Part shown: piece after piece, positions 53,408-61,809 of the stretch
Layout: every line of letters begins with the position of its first letter
Position numbering within the stretch: position 1 is the stretch's first letter
Assembly: GCA_009731375.1 (NCBI GenBank)
Contig: BJOX01000277.1
Location: forward strand, 1-64,000
Source: Paulinella micropora
Taxonomy: Eukaryota > Cercozoa > Imbricatea > Euglyphida
DNA length: 64,000 nt
Reading direction: 5' to 3'
Made by a program: the position numbers and the translations under genes
The notes under the pieces: model-generated
Seen by the model: the letters and a program-made list of their open reading frames with translations, nothing else
Databases searched by the model: none
What the model was told of the DNA's origin: nothing

Positions 53408-54004
53408 ATGAGCAACCGAGGCCCTACCGTGCCCCTAGTCAACACAGGCGAAGAAAAGGCGGCCGCCGCCCAGGCCAACCAGGTCAAGCATGGTACCGAG
53501 ACCCGGCCGGTCATCCAGACCGACTCGCTCGCTACCAGCTCGATCATCTACTCGGCCCTGAAAGGAATAACAGTCGAGGGGGCGGAGGGGGAGTCTCTCA
53601 AAAACATGCAGAAGGTGGCACAGCGCTTGTCGCAGAACTCGCTGGCCCCTTGGTACAAAGGAGCTGTTTTGCTCGTCGGCATGCCCGATGAGATCGAGGA
53701 AGTGTACGGAAAAGACTTTCGTACAAAGAACTGCGCCGCCGGCGGCAACGCGCCTAGCGACTGGGGAGACAACAACGCCAACATGCTGCCGTGGCTGACG
53801 GAAATCAGAAGAACGTACGGGAACAACTGGGAGGGCTGCATGCAGGTTTCGGCGTTCGTGGAACAGTACCAAGCGGCCAAGATCAGAGACCAGCAATGGG
53901 CGGCTATCCCCGCTGTATCTAAGCTCGATGCGACTATGGACGCACCCTTTTTGGTCTGGGGACCAGGCCTCGCGAGAACGCGTGGTGTGCACAGAGCATG
54001 TTAG
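53408..54004 (+). CDS. Hypothetical protein, ~198 residues
   Basis: MSNRGPTVPLVNTGEEKAAA, QTDSLATSSIIYSALKGITV, NSLAPWYKGAVLLVGMPDEI, DNNANMLPWLTEIRRTYGNN and KIRDQQWAAIPAVSKLDATM are well-formed alpha/beta segments. The last 23 codons overlap, in antisense, the 3' end of the Cys-His repeat gene (53934-54733), so the original C-terminus may have been replaced. Family unknown. Confidence 0.55.
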   Translation: MSNRGPTVPLVNTGEEKAAAAQANQVKHGTETRPVIQTDSLATSSIIYSALKGITVEGAEGESLKNMQKVAQRLSQNSLAPWYKGAVLLVGMPDEIEEVYGKDFRTKNCAAGGNAPSDWGDNNANMLPWLTEIRRTYGNNWEGCMQVSAFVEQYQAAKIRDQQWAAIPAVSKLDATMDAPFLVWGPGLARTRGVHRAC

Positions 54005-54733
54005 ATTTTCCGTTCTCGTCTTTGAATGTCGATTGGATTTTATCTCCTTCGGGGCAGTCAACACAAAGTTTTGCTTCTTTCAATACGTACGACCCTCTGG
54101 CATTCGCATGCGCTGCACACAGCTTTCTGGGCAAACAATTTTCGTCCGCGTAATGAGCATTGATCTCGGCTCCTTTGGGGCAAGCGACACACATATACTG
54201 CTCTCGCACGACATGGGTCCCCCTGGCCTTAGCATGGACAGCACACAGAGAGCGCCGTCCGTGTTCGTCGCTGTACGCTGCCTGGACAATAGTGCCCTCG
54301 GGACAGTCGATGCATTTCTTTGTTTTCATCGGTGCATACGACCCTCTGGTTCTCGCGTGATCTGCACATAACATGTGCTTCTGTCCGTGTTCGTCTGGGA
54401 AATTTGCTTGTTTCTTTTTGTCGTCTGGGCAGTCAATGCACTTTCTGTGTTGTTGTGGCGTGTACGAGCTCGGGCCCTAGCATGATCCGCACACACTGTA
54501 TATTGTTGTCCGTGCTCGTCCGAGAATCTCGCTTGTTTCTTGGCGTCTTTGGGACAGTCGATGCACATCTTTTTCATTGGTCTAGTATAAGACCCGACTG
54601 CCTTAGCATGGGATGCACAGAGCCTGTAATTCGTGCCCGTTTCGTCTTTGTAATTGGCTACTTTTTTGACATCCGACGGACAGTCACGGCAAAACGACCT
54701 GGTCTTGGCCTTCTTCTTTGGTGGTTCGCTCAT
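53934..54733 (-). CDS. Six-repeat Cys-His (EsV-1-7-like) protein, one frameshift
   Basis: Six repeats of about 39 residues: C-x2-C-x19/20-C-x2-H, e.g. CIDCPKDAKKQARFSDEHG then VCADHARARG. The consensus D/N-E-x-G core and C-x2-H-A-x-A/T-R-G ends are strict. A one-base loss near 54470 splits repeat 2 from repeat 3 into different frames. The pattern is close to, but not identical with, the EsV-1-7 repeat of brown algae and their viruses (C-x4-C-x16-C-x2-H), hence like. Probably zinc-binding; role unknown. The same repeat is fused to a nuclease domain at 58.96-60.78 kb, and a stand-alone nuclease lies head-to-head at 54988. Confidence 0.72.
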
Positions 54734-54987
54734 GTCGGGTTTGTGGCAGTGTCGCGGCCGCGACCGTTTCTTTTTTTAAAACTTTGTTTCAAATCCAGAT
54801 TCAAAAGAGGTCGGCCGGGCCGGGATCATTTCAGACCACCCATTTTCACTAGCCGGGTTTTTTCGTCGAATTTTGATGGGTCCATTTCCACTTTGCTTTC
54901 TTTAATAATTAAAATTTCTAAACCGAAGCCACCTCCAGGCTTCCTCCTGCCTCGTGAAGGTACTTGAAATAGGCGCTGTAGATCTTG
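54734..54987. promoter_or_regulatory. Divergent intergenic region
   Basis: 254 bp between the repeat gene and the nuclease gene, with AT-rich tttaataattaaaatttc at 54899-54916. No gene. Confidence 0.4.
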
Positions 54988-55419
54988 ATGTCGTATAGAC
55001 CGTCGATGACGCCTCGTTCGCCCGAGGTTTGGGACAGGCTCGAGCAGCAAGGCTGGCAGACCCAGCACGTGCATTTCTATCGTGGCGAAGAGAAGCAGAC
55101 TGGCAGAGAGTTCAAGGTACCTGGCCCGCGCAAGTATCGTCTTGACTGCTACGACAAGGAACGCAACACAGGCCTGGAGTTCATGGGCAACGCGTGGCAC
55201 GGCTACCCGCCAGAGCACCCGAAACATAACGAGCGCTCGCCCACGCTCAAGCGGCTCAATAGCGTGCTATACAAGGAAACGATGCTGCGCCTTGCTTCAA
55301 TCAAAGACTCGATGCCGGCCGGTTTTAAATTGTATTACATCTGGGAGCACGAATTTGAAAAGATCCGGCACAAGCCGCTGGCGGATGTCACTACAGTTTT
55401 AAACGAGTTTACTGATTAA
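54988..55419 (+). CDS. Vsr-like / PD-(D/E)XK-type nuclease domain protein
   Basis: 143 residues: VWDRLEQQGWQTQHVHFYRG, YRLDCYDKERNTGLEFMGNA, WHGYPPEHPKHN, then YKETMLRLASIKDSMPAGFK and IWEHEFEKIRHKPLADVTTV. The D...E-F-x-G-N-x-W-H-G-[YF]-P-P and [IA]-W-E-H-E motifs are those of Vsr-like endonuclease folds; Asp and Glu are the likely metal ligands. It is plainly homologous to the C-terminus of the protein ending at 60777. Start taken as ATG 54988. Could cut or process DNA during recombination, inteins or host-genome attack; specificity is unknown. Confidence 0.7.
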   Translation: MSYRPSMTPRSPEVWDRLEQQGWQTQHVHFYRGEEKQTGREFKVPGPRKYRLDCYDKERNTGLEFMGNAWHGYPPEHPKHNERSPTLKRLNSVLYKETMLRLASIKDSMPAGFKLYYIWEHEFEKIRHKPLADVTTVLNEFTD

Positions 55420-55473
55420 AAAACGAATCTTCTATCGCCCTTATCTAACCAAAGGACAAAGGCAAAGTAAAAG

Positions 55474-55832
55474 ATGTCTTCCAACTGCGCGACTTGTGGA
55501 CAAGCTACCGCTACTGCCGCCCCTGCCAAGGAAAAGAAGGCCGCGCGCCGTCTGCCTATAACGAGGTAACACTGTCACTGACGCACGCTTTTATAAAAAT
55601 CGCTTTTCCACTGTTTATAGTTCTTCAAGTCAAAGATGCAGGACCCCGAGATTCGCGCACTTGAGCACAAAATGAGGATGAAGGTCATCTCCGAGCAATA
55701 GAATGCACAGAAGGAGAAGGCTGCTGCTACTGCTGCGCCTGCTTCGAATAAAGATTCACAGGGATCGGTACAGGCAGCAAGCGACGCACTACCAGCTGGC
55801 CGTCCTGCCCTCGTGCGGTCCCTCTGACGAGC
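55474..55832 (+). pseudogene. Small Ala/Lys-rich gene, interrupted
   Basis: MSSNCATCGQATATAAPAKE to TAA at 55567, then in the same frame FFKSKMQDPEIRALEHKM, KVISEQ, TAG (55699-55701), NAQKEKAAATAAPASNKDSQ, AASDALPAGRPALVRSL and stop. Similar Ala/Thr/Pro-rich composition on both sides argues for one gene. The AT-rich 55-base segment in between has gt...ag ends, but splicing it would change the frame. Function unknown. Confidence 0.35.
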
Positions 55833-56075
55833 GCGGACATGGCCAGACCGAAGGCATCGCTCAGATGATCTGACTCTGTGAGGCATTTAGTCTCGCCAGT
55901 TACATTAAACTTTCCACAAGGTTTTGTGCCAATACTTTAGACTGAACTTTGTATTTCCCTCTAACTCGTCCGGATATAGTCGGCGTAAGCAAAAAAAGCA
56001 GCTGAACTTGAATGAACTCTGGTAGAAAAGTAGCTCCTTGGCACCGAGTGCCAGCATCGTTGCGCCGGCTGCCGC
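55833..56075. other. No confident gene
   Basis: Short frames on both strands; a minus-strand frame at 55905-56138 has mixed composition but no recognisable motif. Confidence 0.35.
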
Positions 56076-56129
56076 TTGAATCAAGAGGTTGTCAGGGTTT
56101 GTGTTCGCTCTCCCAAAATTTGGTCCTCG

Positions 56130-57219
56130 ACCACACACACATCGGCGTTGTGCACTGCGCGACAGCTGGTTCTGGCCGGCGGTACCGCCCTTGTATGTGT
56201 CGTGGTCTGGCTCCTCTTAGCGTTTCTGCTGGTGCGAGTTCGGTCCTTTCCACCTGAAGCCGTGTCGATCTGGGTCAGGGTCTTGGTCTGGTGCTCGGCG
56301 TACACGATCTGTGCGGCGCTGATTTCGGACCCCACCACGTCGCAGCTGTGGCGGCTGTTCTTTCTGGCTACTCTGCTTCCGCTGTGTTGGCACTGCTGGC
56401 TGGATTGCCTACAACAATACCCGTGCGGCCTGGCTTCCCTGGGAACCAGTGGCCAAGCTGTGGGCAGGCTGTTGCCAGGCTGTGTCTTGGCCTTGGCTCT
56501 GCTGTACTTTCGATGGCGCTGCGCAGTTTTGCGCCACTGCATGCTTTCAAGCTGCTGGGACACATATACGGCGGGTGGCTACTGCTGCGCAACGCCCAGA
56601 GGGTGCGCGTGCTGCGGGCCTTAGCGGCTGGTCACACGAGGCTGTTAGACATCAAACACCGGCTAGATCTCGTTTGGCGCGCGGTGCTGTGCTGCGGCCT
56701 GTTTTCTGCATTCTACTGGGTGGTCTGGCTTGGGCTTGTAGCGGGTTGCTTGCTGCGCAGCCGTGCTGAAAATCTTGCCTGGCAGGTGCTGTGCTTGGCC
56801 GCGCAGCTGCCCGTGCTGGCTTACAGCTGTCTGGTAGCCCTGCAGCTCTTGCAGGGTCCGCCGGAACCACCACCGCCGTCCATGCCAACCGCTGAGACAG
56901 TAGCGACGCTGCAGCGACTTGCTGCGGCGTGGCCCGAGGGCAGACTGCGTGCCCTAATTGCCTGTTTGGGCTCCTTAAGCACCTTTGCTCAGAGGCGCGT
57001 AATTCCCGCGGGGCAGGCAGCTCCTGGTGCCTTGGCGGTCCAATGTTCAGCCAAAGGGCAATCCCTGTGAAAACTCTGCCTAGGGCGCACAAACTCTACT
57101 TGAAACAGCAGCAAACCGGCCACATCCCTGCAGAGCCGGCCGAGGTCTACGCCTTTTTTTTGGCACGTTCGAGATCCAAAAAAGAGGAAGAGAAGTCCAA
57201 GAAACAGCCACAAGACTGA
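56130..57219 (+). pseudogene. Multi-pass membrane protein-like region, frame disrupted
   Basis: Hydrophobic segments follow each other but in changing frames: LVLAGGTALVCVVVWLLLAF and LWRLFFLATLLPLCWHCWL; then, after a shift near 56540, LGHIYGGWLLLRNAQRV, RAVLCCGLFSAFYWVVWLGL, WQVLCLAAQLPVLAYSCLVA. A likely C-terminus in a third frame (LPRAHKLYLKQQQTGHIPAE to KSKKQPQD) ends at 57219. About five membrane spans. No ATG can be fixed. Either one gene with two shifts or overlapping small genes; family unknown. Confidence 0.4.
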
Positions 57220-57318
57220 GAAGGCCCCCCCCCTCCCCCACAAAAAAAGAGTTATTAAAAGAAATTAGACCTTCTTGTGTTATTTTAATACAAAACCACC
57301 GCACAATTTTTTTTTGGT
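57220..57318. terminator. Convergent spacer
   Basis: Poly-C, A-run and ttttaataaaa-type sequence between converging genes; T-run tttttttttgg at 57307-57317 lies at the 3' end of the minus-strand nuclease gene. Confidence 0.35.
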
Positions 57319-58374
57319 TTAATGAGAGATGCCGAGCTTAGGGTCCAGAGACGCCGCCCCCGGCCGCAGCTGCACTTGGGTGACGTCACGTATCTCTTGG
57401 CACAGCGCGGGCCAGCCCGCACGCCACTTGGGGTCATCCACCTTGTGCTGGCCGACGTTGCGCCCCGCCAGCAGGTTCACGTAGTCCAAGTGCGTTTGCA
57501 AGGTTTCCGGGTCGCCGCCCGGCGTCGCCAGCCAGTCCGTCACGGCCTGGGTGTGCAGCAGCGCCAAATTGTGCCGCCGGATCGCCAGGCACTGCAGCGC
57601 CTTCGACCTCAGGTCAGGCACCTCCAGAAGCTGGAAGTCTTGCTGGTTCGGGTGGAAACACGCCAGGAACGCGCCTACGACACGTCGGCCCGTCTGCCAC
57701 TGCACCAAGATCTTGTAAAGATTTATTTGCATCGTATACTTCCAGTAGTTGGCATTGGGTAGATCCGCGCAGACCCTGAGGCCCGTCTCCCTGCGCCGGA
57801 ACGGTTCTTTTCTTATCTTTTTGCTTCTCTTCCAATCACACAGCAAAAGCGCACCCGTCTTTGGGCAGACAAACAACATGTCGCAGGAGCCCGCAATGAG
57901 GTGTTTGCGCGAGAAGAGCAGCAGCTCCGTGCGCCAGGGGATCCAGCCGCGCGCCAAGACAATTTGGTGCTGGAACCGCATGAATTGAGAAAACTCTAGA
58001 CCAAGCCGCTTCGGCGCCAGCTCGGGCACTGCTGGCTCAACGCTGTTGTAGAAGGCTTCAATCCACACATGAAAGCGAGTGCCATCGTCTCGGGCCGCGT
58101 CCCACTCTTTGGCGATTTCTTCGGTGCTGCACCCGCGGCGCGAGGCCACGCTGCGCAGAGCAGCGGCTTGCGGGAAGGGCGGAAAGAACGAGCCGTACAG
58201 CGACGACACGCTGCCCGGCAACGGCAGCCAGCGGCCGTCGGGCAGCGCCAGTTCGTAGATATGAGGCCCAACGTCAAACTTAACATGGCCGTCAGTCGGA
58301 AGTTTGTTTAGTCTCGCGAGAACGTCCGTCTCGTCTTTATTTGCCGCCAGGAACTTGTCCAGGTGCGACCACAT
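57319..58374 (-). CDS. RecB-like PD-(D/E)XK nuclease, 351 residues
   Basis: Intact from ATG 58374. All RecB/Cas4-type signatures are present: GTRFHVWIEAF (His102, Glu106), RTELLLFSR (Glu150), IAGSCDMLFV (Gly162, Asp165), LLCDWKRSKKI (Asp180-x-Lys182) and YTMQINLYKILV (Gln216, Tyr220). This is the PDDEXK_1-like exonuclease/helicase-associated fold used by phages and large viruses in recombination and end processing. No Cys cluster for a Fe-S centre is evident. Together with an A32 ATPase it supports a viral origin for the block. Confidence 0.85.
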   Translation of the reverse strand: MWSHLDKFLAANKDETDVLARLNKLPTDGHVKFDVGPHIYELALPDGRWLPLPGSVSSLYGSFFPPFPQAAALRSVASRRGCSTEEIAKEWDAARDDGTRFHVWIEAFYNSVEPAVPELAPKRLGLEFSQFMRFQHQIVLARGWIPWRTELLLFSRKHLIAGSCDMLFVCPKTGALLLCDWKRSKKIRKEPFRRRETGLRVCADLPNANYWKYTMQINLYKILVQWQTGRRVVGAFLACFHPNQQDFQLLEVPDLRSKALQCLAIRRHNLALLHTQAVTDWLATPGGDPETLQTHLDYVNLLAGRNVGQHKVDDPKWRAGWPALCQEIRDVTQVQLRPGAASLDPKLGISH

Positions 58375-58959
58375 ACTGGCAATGTCTCACTGTCTTTTTT
58401 GTAAGAATCGCAGTCGGTGTGCGGAGGGAGGTGGACAAGAGCGGGTGGGGGGAAGGGGAGGATGAGGGGGGGGGGGGGGGGGGGGGNNNNNNNNNNNNNN
58501 NNNNNNNNNNNNNNNNNNNNNNNNNNNNNNNNNNNNNNNNNNNNNNNNNNNNNNNNNNNNNNNNNNNNNNNNNNNNNNNNNNNNNNNNNNNNNNNNNNNN
58601 NNNNNNNNNNNNNNNNNNNNNNNNNNNNNNNNNNNNNNNNNNNNNNNNNNNNNNNNNNNNNNNNNNNNNNNNNNNNNNNNNNNNNNNNNNNNNNNNNNNN
58701 NNNNNNNNNNNNNNNNNNNNNNNNNNNNNNNNNNNNNNNNNNNNNNNNNNNNNNNNNNNNNNNNNNNNNNGTCCCCCCACCCCCCCCCCCCCCCCCCCGC
58801 CCATCAGCCCTTGTTCTGTGGTAGGCCCGCCATTTCTGTCTCCCGAGACGACGCGCGGGGGCAAATTTCGCCGCCCCCCCCCCTCCCGATTTTAGGCAGC
58901 TACATTTTGGCAGCGGCCCCCCCCCCTCCTTCACCCCCTGGCCTTCTCTCTCTCCACCT
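58375..58959. other. Spacer with poly-G, 284-N gap and poly-C
   Basis: N at 58487-58770, flanked by a G-run on the left and C-runs on the right, which suggests an unread G/C-rich inverted or homopolymer structure. The start of the next gene may lie inside. Confidence 0.9.
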
Positions 58960-60777
58960 TTGCCGGGGTTGCCCCAGCCCGAACCCCGCCAGAAAAAAAC
59001 CAAGGAAGAGGACAGCCGCGCCGTGCGTTTGTTTTTGCGTCAGTACGGCAGCCGCGACAAGATTGCGACCCTAGGCAGCGATTGCCTGCGCGTGCACAAA
59101 AACAGCCTGCTTGGCCGCGCCGCGGATTCGGCAGAGTGGCTGCCAGCCTGCGAGCGCTGCTTCACCCGGCGCGGCCGTGTGCGCGTGGCCGACTCGCGTC
59201 GCTCGTGTTTCGGGCTGTGCAAAAGTCACGCGCGAAAGTACACGAGAAAGAAGCGCCGGCTAGCGGACAGTGACAACAGCAGCCACAAGCGCCCCCGGCA
59301 CGACACTGTCGCGCCAGTCTCGTCCGCAATTTCGCTGTGGCTCGAGCGCCTGGCAAATGCCGAGCCGTTTGTAGAGAAGAGGCCGGGAGTCCGGATGCTC
59401 CAGCACTACGGCGCGGCCTTCAAGGTCCTCGACGGTCAAAGGCTGATGTTCAAGGAATGGCGCGGAGGGCAAGATTCGGCGGACCGGCCCGCGTGTGAAA
59501 GCTGCTACGAACACGAAAACCTTGCAACCGTAGCGACAATTTCCACGGACCGTGAGTGGCCGACGGTATGTGCACGGCACGGCTCCGCGTTAGCAGCCGG
59601 CAAACAGGCAAAGCCTGATATTGTCCAGGAAACTAAGCCGCAAGAGAGAAAAGAAAAGGAAAAGCAGGAAAATGGCCAGGAGGCTAAACTAAAAGCGAAG
59701 CAAGCGAAGAAGCCGGGCGCCACTGCCCCCGATCGCCTTGTAGATCACACGCAGGACGGGCGGGCTTACCAACTTCGAGTGAGCGCTGGCGGAGCTGTGT
59801 ACAGCTGGGCCAACAAGCCGCCGCCTCAAGGCTGGACACAATGGAGACAGGCGTGCGCAAGCTGCTGGCACAGAGACGAGATTATCACCAACGGCAAATA
59901 TTGGGCCGAAGACGGGCCGCAGCGACGGTACAAGCTCTGTACCAAGCATGCGAGAGCACGCGGCTGCCACCAACCGTGGAACCCGTGCGAGGACTGCCCA
60001 GCCGGCTCAAAAAAGAAGCTGCCTTTGCCGAAGAGGCTGTGCGCGGAGCACGCGAGAGCGCGGTTGCCACAAACCGTCGAACCCGTGCGAGGACTGCCCC
60101 GTCGGCGCCCAGAAAGGTGCTCACTTTGCGGACGAACAGGGCCGCAAAGGCCGCCTGTGCTCGGAGCACGCGAGAGCGCGCGGCTGCCACAAACCGTCGA
60201 GCCCGTGCGAGGACTGCCCCCCCGACTCAAAGAAAACGCTAACTTTGCGGACGAGCAAGGCCGGAGCAAGAGGCTGTGCGCGGAGCACGCGTTCGCGCGG
60301 GGCTTGATTCCTAAACCGGCCGCCGGCTGCTCGATCGCGGCGTGCAAGCTGTGGGACAGGCTCGAACCAGTGCTGGGCTGCCAGATTAAGCACAAGCACT
60401 TTGTGAACGGCAGCGACGTGCCGCAGGGGTCCGAGGTCCGCGTGCCAACGTCGAAGCTGTTGCTGGACGGCTACGACGCGGCCACCGAATTCCACGGGAA
60501 TGCGTACCACGGCTTTCCGCCCGGGCATTCAAAGTACGCCGCGGGCCGCTCACGGGTGAGCGGGCCCCGGAAAAGGGATTTGTACCGGGAGACGATGGCG
60601 CGCATGTACTTCATCCGACAGAAAATGCCGGCCGGCTGCCGGGTGTTTTACGCTTGGGAGCACGAGTACGAGAAAATTAAGAACAAGCCGCTGGCTAGTG
60701 CGGCGTCGATCTTGCACGAGCTGCCGCCGGGCGACGACTACGAGAGCGAAGACCCTGACAGCGAAGAGGACGCTTGA
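58960..60777 (+). CDS. Cys-His repeat protein fused to Vsr-like nuclease, ~605 residues
   Basis: The open frame has no early ATG; the start may lie in the gap. N-terminal part: degenerate Cys-His units CERCFTRRGRVRVADSRRSC, CESCYEHENLATVATIS and CASCWHRDEI...LCTKHARARG. From about 59960 to 60300 come tighter repeats of the type seen at 53.9-54.7 kb. A ~60-residue stretch (about 60065-60235) is in the wrong frame and then restored: the correct repeat text (CEDCPVGAQKGAHFADEQGR, LCSEHARARG) lies in another frame. C-terminus: LLLDGYDAATEFHGNAYHGF, PPGHSKY, FYAWEHEYEKIKNKPLASAA, homologous to the stand-alone nuclease at 54988. Ends in an acidic tail. Confidence 0.7.
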   Translation: MPGLPQPEPRQKKTKEEDSRAVRLFLRQYGSRDKIATLGSDCLRVHKNSLLGRAADSAEWLPACERCFTRRGRVRVADSRRSCFGLCKSHARKYTRKKRRLADSDNSSHKRPRHDTVAPVSSAISLWLERLANAEPFVEKRPGVRMLQHYGAAFKVLDGQRLMFKEWRGGQDSADRPACESCYEHENLATVATISTDREWPTVCARHGSALAAGKQAKPDIVQETKPQERKEKEKQENGQEAKLKAKQAKKPGATAPDRLVDHTQDGRAYQLRVSAGGAVYSWANKPPPQGWTQWRQACASCWHRDEIITNGKYWAEDGPQRRYKLCTKHARARGCHQPWNPCEDCPAGSKKKLPLPKRLCAEHARARLPQTVEPVRGLPRRRPERCSLCGRTGPQRPPVLGARESARLPQTVEPVRGLPPRLKENANFADEQGRSKRLCAEHAFARGLIPKPAAGCSIAACKLWDRLEPVLGCQIKHKHFVNGSDVPQGSEVRVPTSKLLLDGYDAATEFHGNAYHGFPPGHSKYAAGRSRVSGPRKRDLYRETMARMYFIRQKMPAGCRVFYAWEHEYEKIKNKPLASAASILHELPPGDDYESEDPDSEEDA

Positions 60778-61809
60778 AATATTAAAGAAAACAAAGGCGG
60801 GGTCGGCCGGCTTGTCGGCATCGCCCGGCGTCTTCCGATCCGATTAAACACAAGCACTTTAGATTGGGATAAGGTTTTTGAGCTTAATCTTGTGTCTGTA
60901 AACTAACACACCATTTTTCTCTCCAGGCCGCCGGGTTTTTATTTTGCTCTGCAAAACATATATATATATATAATAAAAATGGCGAAAGTTGACAGTGGAG
61001 GGGCAGGGGAAAAGGGGAGGGGGGAGGGGTGGGCGAGCATCCTCGTCTCCGTACTGACGCACAAAGGTGCAAACCGCGCGGGGAGTCTCGCGCCATCTCC
61101 TCTGGCGTTTTCATTCTCTCTCCTTTCCTTCCCCCCAAAAAAGGGAAACAAGCACTGCAACAACAAAAAGAAATATCTCGGGTAGCTTTTCCCCCAAGAA
61201 CGCCGGCAGACAATGAAATATCTGCGGGTCTTGGCAGAGGAAGGTGAGGTGGGGGGGGNNNNNNNNNNNNNNNNNNNNNNNNNNNNNNNNNNNNNNNNNN
61301 NNNNNNNNNNNNNNNNNNNNNNNNNNNNNNNNNNNNNNNNNNNNNNNNNNNNNNNNNNNNNNNNNNNNNNNNNNNNNNNNNNNNNNNNNNNNNNNNNNNN
61401 NNNNNNNNNNNNNNNNNNNNNNNNNNNNNNNNNNNNNNNNNNNNNNNNNNNNNNNNNNNNNNNNNNNNNNNNNNNNNNNNNNNNNNNNNNNNNNNNNNNN
61501 NNNNNNNNNNNNNNNNNNNNNNNNNNNNNNNNNNNNNNNNNNNNNNNNNNNNNNNNNNNNNNNNNNNNNNNNNNNNNNNNNNNNNNNTTCCCCCCCCCCC
61601 CCCCCCCCCTTCTCCCCACCCCGCCGACAGTCCCCCTCTGTCCGCTTCCTGATCTTTTTTTTTGTGTTTTTGTTTTTTTTGGCTGCCACAGGAACAAAAC
61701 CAGCGCTACTAAAAAATCCTGACTGCTCTGATGCGGCGGGCAGGTGAACCGTTCTTTTTTTAAAATAAAAAAATTGGTGCTGGCTCTTTTGTTTTTCTGG
61801 AGTGTCTGT
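60778..61809. other. Long non-coding spacer with 329-N gap
   Basis: gattaaacacaagcactttag at 60842-60862 echoes coding sequence at 60385-60405. A TA run lies at 60957-60972. N at 61259-61587 is again flanked by a G-run on the left and a C-run on the right. No gene is recognised. Confidence 0.6.

Noticed and set aside
55566-55620. Intron in the small gene at 55474
   Set aside because: gt...ag ends exist, but the 55-base length would change the reading frame of the downstream segment.
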